From: Streptomyces wedmorensis
GTDB lineage: Bacteria > Actinomycetota > Actinomycetes > Streptomycetales > Streptomycetaceae
Direction: 5' to 3'
Length of the DNA stretch: 8,370 nucleotides
NCBI RefSeq assembly: GCF_000716445.1
Contig: NZ_JNWK01000113.1
Span: 1-8,370 of the forward strand
In this document: positions 6,487 through 8,370 of the stretch, piece after piece
Numbering within the stretch: the first letter of the stretch is position 1
How the letters are laid out: every line of letters begins with the position of its first letter
Notes under the pieces: model-generated
Seen by the model: only the letters and a program-made list of their open reading frames with translations
Database searches by the model: none
What the model was told of the DNA's origin: nothing
Position numbers and translations under genes: made by a program

Positions 6487-6528
6487 CCCTTGTGGTGCGC
6501 GTCCATTACTGACGCTCTCCCACAAGGG
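6487..6528. promoter_or_regulatory. 42-bp nested dyad (operator or mRNA hairpin)
   Basis: CCCTTGTGG (6487-6495) and CCACAAGGG (6520-6528) are perfect 9-bp inverted arms, with centres 33 bp apart (about three helical turns). Nested between them, GCGTC (6499-6503) and GACGC (6511-6515) form a second stem around a 7-nt loop. On the minus-strand transcript the inner face of the second outer arm supplies the GGG of the ribosome site of the small gene starting at 6475. It lies 163 bp upstream of the cyclase start. It could bind a dimeric regulator such as the adjacent PucR-like protein, or act as an mRNA hairpin hiding that ribosome site. Confidence 0.55.
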
Positions 6529-6690
6529 CACGTACGGCTGAGGGGCGCAGCTCGATCGATTCGCGCCACGTGCGGGACCGCCCGCGGCCGGCCGGGGCCC
6601 GCGGCGGCGCTGCCCCGACACAGCCCTGAACGACCCGGTGCCCCGCCCCGTGCAGCCGGGTAATGCTGTCAAGACCGAGGACGGAAGTCG

Positions 6691-8259
6691 ATGACGACGA
6701 CACCCCGACTGCGCGCGCTCGACGGCGCGTTGACCGCCACCGCCATGCAGTGCATGCTGACCCAGCACCCCAATGGCTCGTGGGTCTCATCGCCTTCCTC
6801 GCGGATACCGGAGACCGCGCTCGCCTGCTTCGCGCTCTCCCGCGCCGGCGACAACGACTCACTCGCCGCGGTCGCCCGTGCCCGGTCCTGGCTCTTCCAT
6901 AACCCCCCGGTCCGCAACGGCCTCACGCATCCGGTGAACGAGCTGGTGGAACAGGCGTTGTGGTCCCTGGCCGTGGATGACGCCCAGCCGGTCGAGCTTC
7001 GCCATCCGGCGCTGGTCGGAGCCGTACTGAAGGATCCGGAGGAGCTGAGATGGTTCCGGGTCGTACAGGCGCTCGCGCTCCACCGGGACCGCCCGATCCG
7101 CGGTGGGCTGAGCGTCGACGCGCTCCGGCGTGCCCTGCGCAACGACGCTGTGGACGAGGAACCGACCGGAGGTGTCTCCGCCGGAAGTGACCGGCACACG
7201 GAGTCGCTTGCGCTGTACGTCCTCCTGGAATTCCCATCGGAGCAACACGAGTCGGCGCTCGCCGCAGCACAGCGGCTGATCTCGGCACAGTCCGCGAACG
7301 ATGGCTTCGGCAGGAATCCGCTCAGTGCGTCACTGGCCTTTCTGGCACTGGATTTCACGGCCCGGGGCGGCAGGGCCTGGCAGCGCTGCCTTACCCAGCT
7401 GCTGCGGAGCCAGCGGTCTGACGGAACCTGGCGTCACCCTGCCTCCGACGTGCGCGACACGGCGTCGACCGTACGCGCGTTCCGCGAGGACCCGGCCTTC
7501 ACCACACACGCGCTGCCCACCGCGGTGGCGTTTCTGTGTGCCGCGCAGAACGACGACGGTGGATGGCCCGCGCTCCGCGGCACGGATTCGGACTGCGGCA
7601 CGACTGCGCAGGTGCTGAGCGCGCTCGCCGGGCTCGGTGTGCCGGACCTCGTGATACGGCGTGCGCTGGGCTACCTGGAGCGGCGCCGGACTTCGCAGGG
7701 CCTGTGGAACTGCGACGTCGCCGGGGACTCCGACGAGCCGTACGAGGAGACGGTGGCCCAGGTCGTCTCGGCCCTGCGGCACTACCGGAGGCCGGATACC
7801 CCGCCCATCGAGCGGGCCCGCGCTTGGCTGCTGGACGAGCGGCTCCGGCTGGGGCACCCCGAGCCCGGCCGCTACCGGGGGGACGCCTACGCGGTGTTCC
7901 GCACGGCGGAGGCACTCGGATGGTCGGAGCCGGCGGTGGCCTCGATCGTCCGCCGCCTCGCCGGGCTGCAGAACCGCGACGGTGGATGGGCCTACGAGGA
8001 GGGGGGCCCGAGCGCCCCGGGACCCACGGGCCTTGCCCTTGCCGCGCTGGGAGCGACCGGGATTCTGGACGAGGAGTCGTGGGCGACCGGTACGGACTAT
8101 CTGGTCTCCGGCCAACGCGACGACGGCACTTGGGCGGACGAGGCCCAGACCGCGAGCCCTCATCCGCTGCCACTCGTCTGCCCGGCGCTGACCCGGGCCT
8201 TCACGGCCATGGGGCTGCGGGCGGCCCGGCAGTTCTGTGGGGAGCGTGTGGCCGCCTAG
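6691..8259 (+). CDS. Class II terpene cyclase-like protein (prenyltransferase/squalene-oxidase repeat family)
   Basis: The 522-aa length matches two-domain bacterial class II diterpene or sesquiterpene cyclases (copalyl or drimenyl diphosphate synthase type), which start cyclisation by protonating the substrate. Alpha-barrel repeats with QW-like motifs are clear: QRSDGTW (241-247), QNDDGGW (286-292), QNRDGGW (427-433) and QRDDGTW (475-481). The expected catalytic site after the QNDDGGW repeat reads DSDCGTTA (299-306): the middle acid D301 is present, but the fourth position is Cys instead of the Asp of canonical DxDD. There is no signal peptide or membrane anchor, so it should be cytosolic. 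ATG 6691 is supported by the leader ACCGAGGACGGA (6674-6685) shared with the truncated paralogue. It is followed 33 nt later by another gene start, so an operon is likely. Substrate and product are unknown. A non-terpene role for an alpha/alpha-barrel repeat protein cannot be excluded. Confidence 0.85.
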   Translation: MTTTPRLRALDGALTATAMQCMLTQHPNGSWVSSPSSRIPETALACFALSRAGDNDSLAAVARARSWLFHNPPVRNGLTHPVNELVEQALWSLAVDDAQPVELRHPALVGAVLKDPEELRWFRVVQALALHRDRPIRGGLSVDALRRALRNDAVDEEPTGGVSAGSDRHTESLALYVLLEFPSEQHESALAAAQRLISAQSANDGFGRNPLSASLAFLALDFTARGGRAWQRCLTQLLRSQRSDGTWRHPASDVRDTASTVRAFREDPAFTTHALPTAVAFLCAAQNDDGGWPALRGTDSDCGTTAQVLSALAGLGVPDLVIRRALGYLERRRTSQGLWNCDVAGDSDEPYEETVAQVVSALRHYRRPDTPPIERARAWLLDERLRLGHPEPGRYRGDAYAVFRTAEALGWSEPAVASIVRRLAGLQNRDGGWAYEEGGPSAPGPTGLALAALGATGILDEESWATGTDYLVSGQRDDGTWADEAQTASPHPLPLVCPALTRAFTAMGLRAARQFCGERVAA

Positions 8260-8292
8260 CCGTAGCGCGGGGATCGGGAGGTTTGTTCGCCG

Positions 8293-8370
8293 GTGGGTGA
8301 CATCGAGGTTCCGGAGTGGGCTGAGGGTCCGCTGGGTGCGTTGGGTGGTCAGGCGTGGCCGCAGTTGAGT
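8293..8370 (+). CDS. 5' end of a gene running off the window (function unknown)
   Basis: After the cyclase stop, GGGAGG (8276-8281) precedes GTG 8293 by 11 nt, opening a frame that stays open for the remaining 26 codons. The peptide starts MGDIEVPEWAEG and continues PLGALGGQAWPQLS. All five Gly codons are GGT and two of three Leu codons are TTG, unlike the GGC/CTG-rich neighbours, which suggests a different history. The short VPEW...WPQ pattern recalls the N-termini of large WXG100-like or polymorphic toxin proteins of Streptomyces, but 26 residues are too few for a call. Confidence 0.55.
   Translation, partial: MGDIEVPEWAEGPLGALGGQAWPQLS

Noticed and set aside
6579..6614. Very GC-rich tract with repeated CCCGCGG upstream of the cyclase as a hairpin or attenuator
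   Set aside because: The pairing is ambiguous, the words are low-complexity and self-complementary, and this is common in this base composition; no specific structure stands out.
5593..6768. Long minus-strand open frame antisense to the regulator
   Set aside because: It is a typical shadow in GC-rich DNA; the regulator on the plus strand has clear domain motifs, and this frame has none.
1..8370. tRNA, rRNA, CRISPR arrays, attachment sites or riboswitches
   Set aside because: None were seen: no regularly spaced repeats, no tRNA-like cloverleaf ending in a T-loop GTTC motif, and no recognisable riboswitch core on reading both strands by eye.

Overview
High-GC DNA with strong G/C preference at third codon positions, GTG starts, rare TTA (bldA-type) codons and actinobacterial gene families points to Streptomyces or a close relative. 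The window reads as part of a terpenoid or meroterpenoid specialised-metabolism locus whose left edge has been damaged by insertion sequences. This is inference from gene content only; no product can be named from the sequence.

Left part (1-2068): a decayed IS110-family element carries a transposase with a one-base insertion and a nonsense codon. It abuts, tail to tail, the 3' end of a leftward gene that is a truncated paralogue of the class II terpene cyclase at the right of the window. The copy stops just before the region that would hold the catalytic Asp motif, so an IS110 insertion apparently cut off its C-terminal half. Next, 2275-2751 encodes a small predicted exported or membrane protein of unknown function. 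It is separated from the following convergent gene by a strong hairpin terminator (2856-2893).

Middle (2931-4521, minus strand): a two-gene unit of a DMATS/ABBA-type aromatic (indole) prenyltransferase followed by a single-domain cupin. Upstream of it, a 456-bp gap holds a short relic of an IS3-family transposase. Then comes a rightward PucR/CdaR-type regulator (4978-6327).

Right (6317-8370): converging on the regulator and overlapping its stop is a possible unannotated 52-codon membrane peptide gene with a TTA codon. A 42-bp nested dyad (6487-6528) overlaps its ribosome binding site. Then come a full-length 522-aa class II terpene cyclase-like protein with a variant DSDC motif, and the first 26 codons of another gene that runs off the window.

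Working hypothesis: the cyclase would protonate and cyclise a prenyl diphosphate (or prenylated precursor), the prenyltransferase would join a prenyl group to an aromatic (probably indole) acceptor, the cupin would be an accessory or tailoring protein, and the PucR-like protein would be the local regulator. No prenyl diphosphate synthase, class I terpene synthase or P450 lies in the window, so the pathway must be completed elsewhere if it is active.
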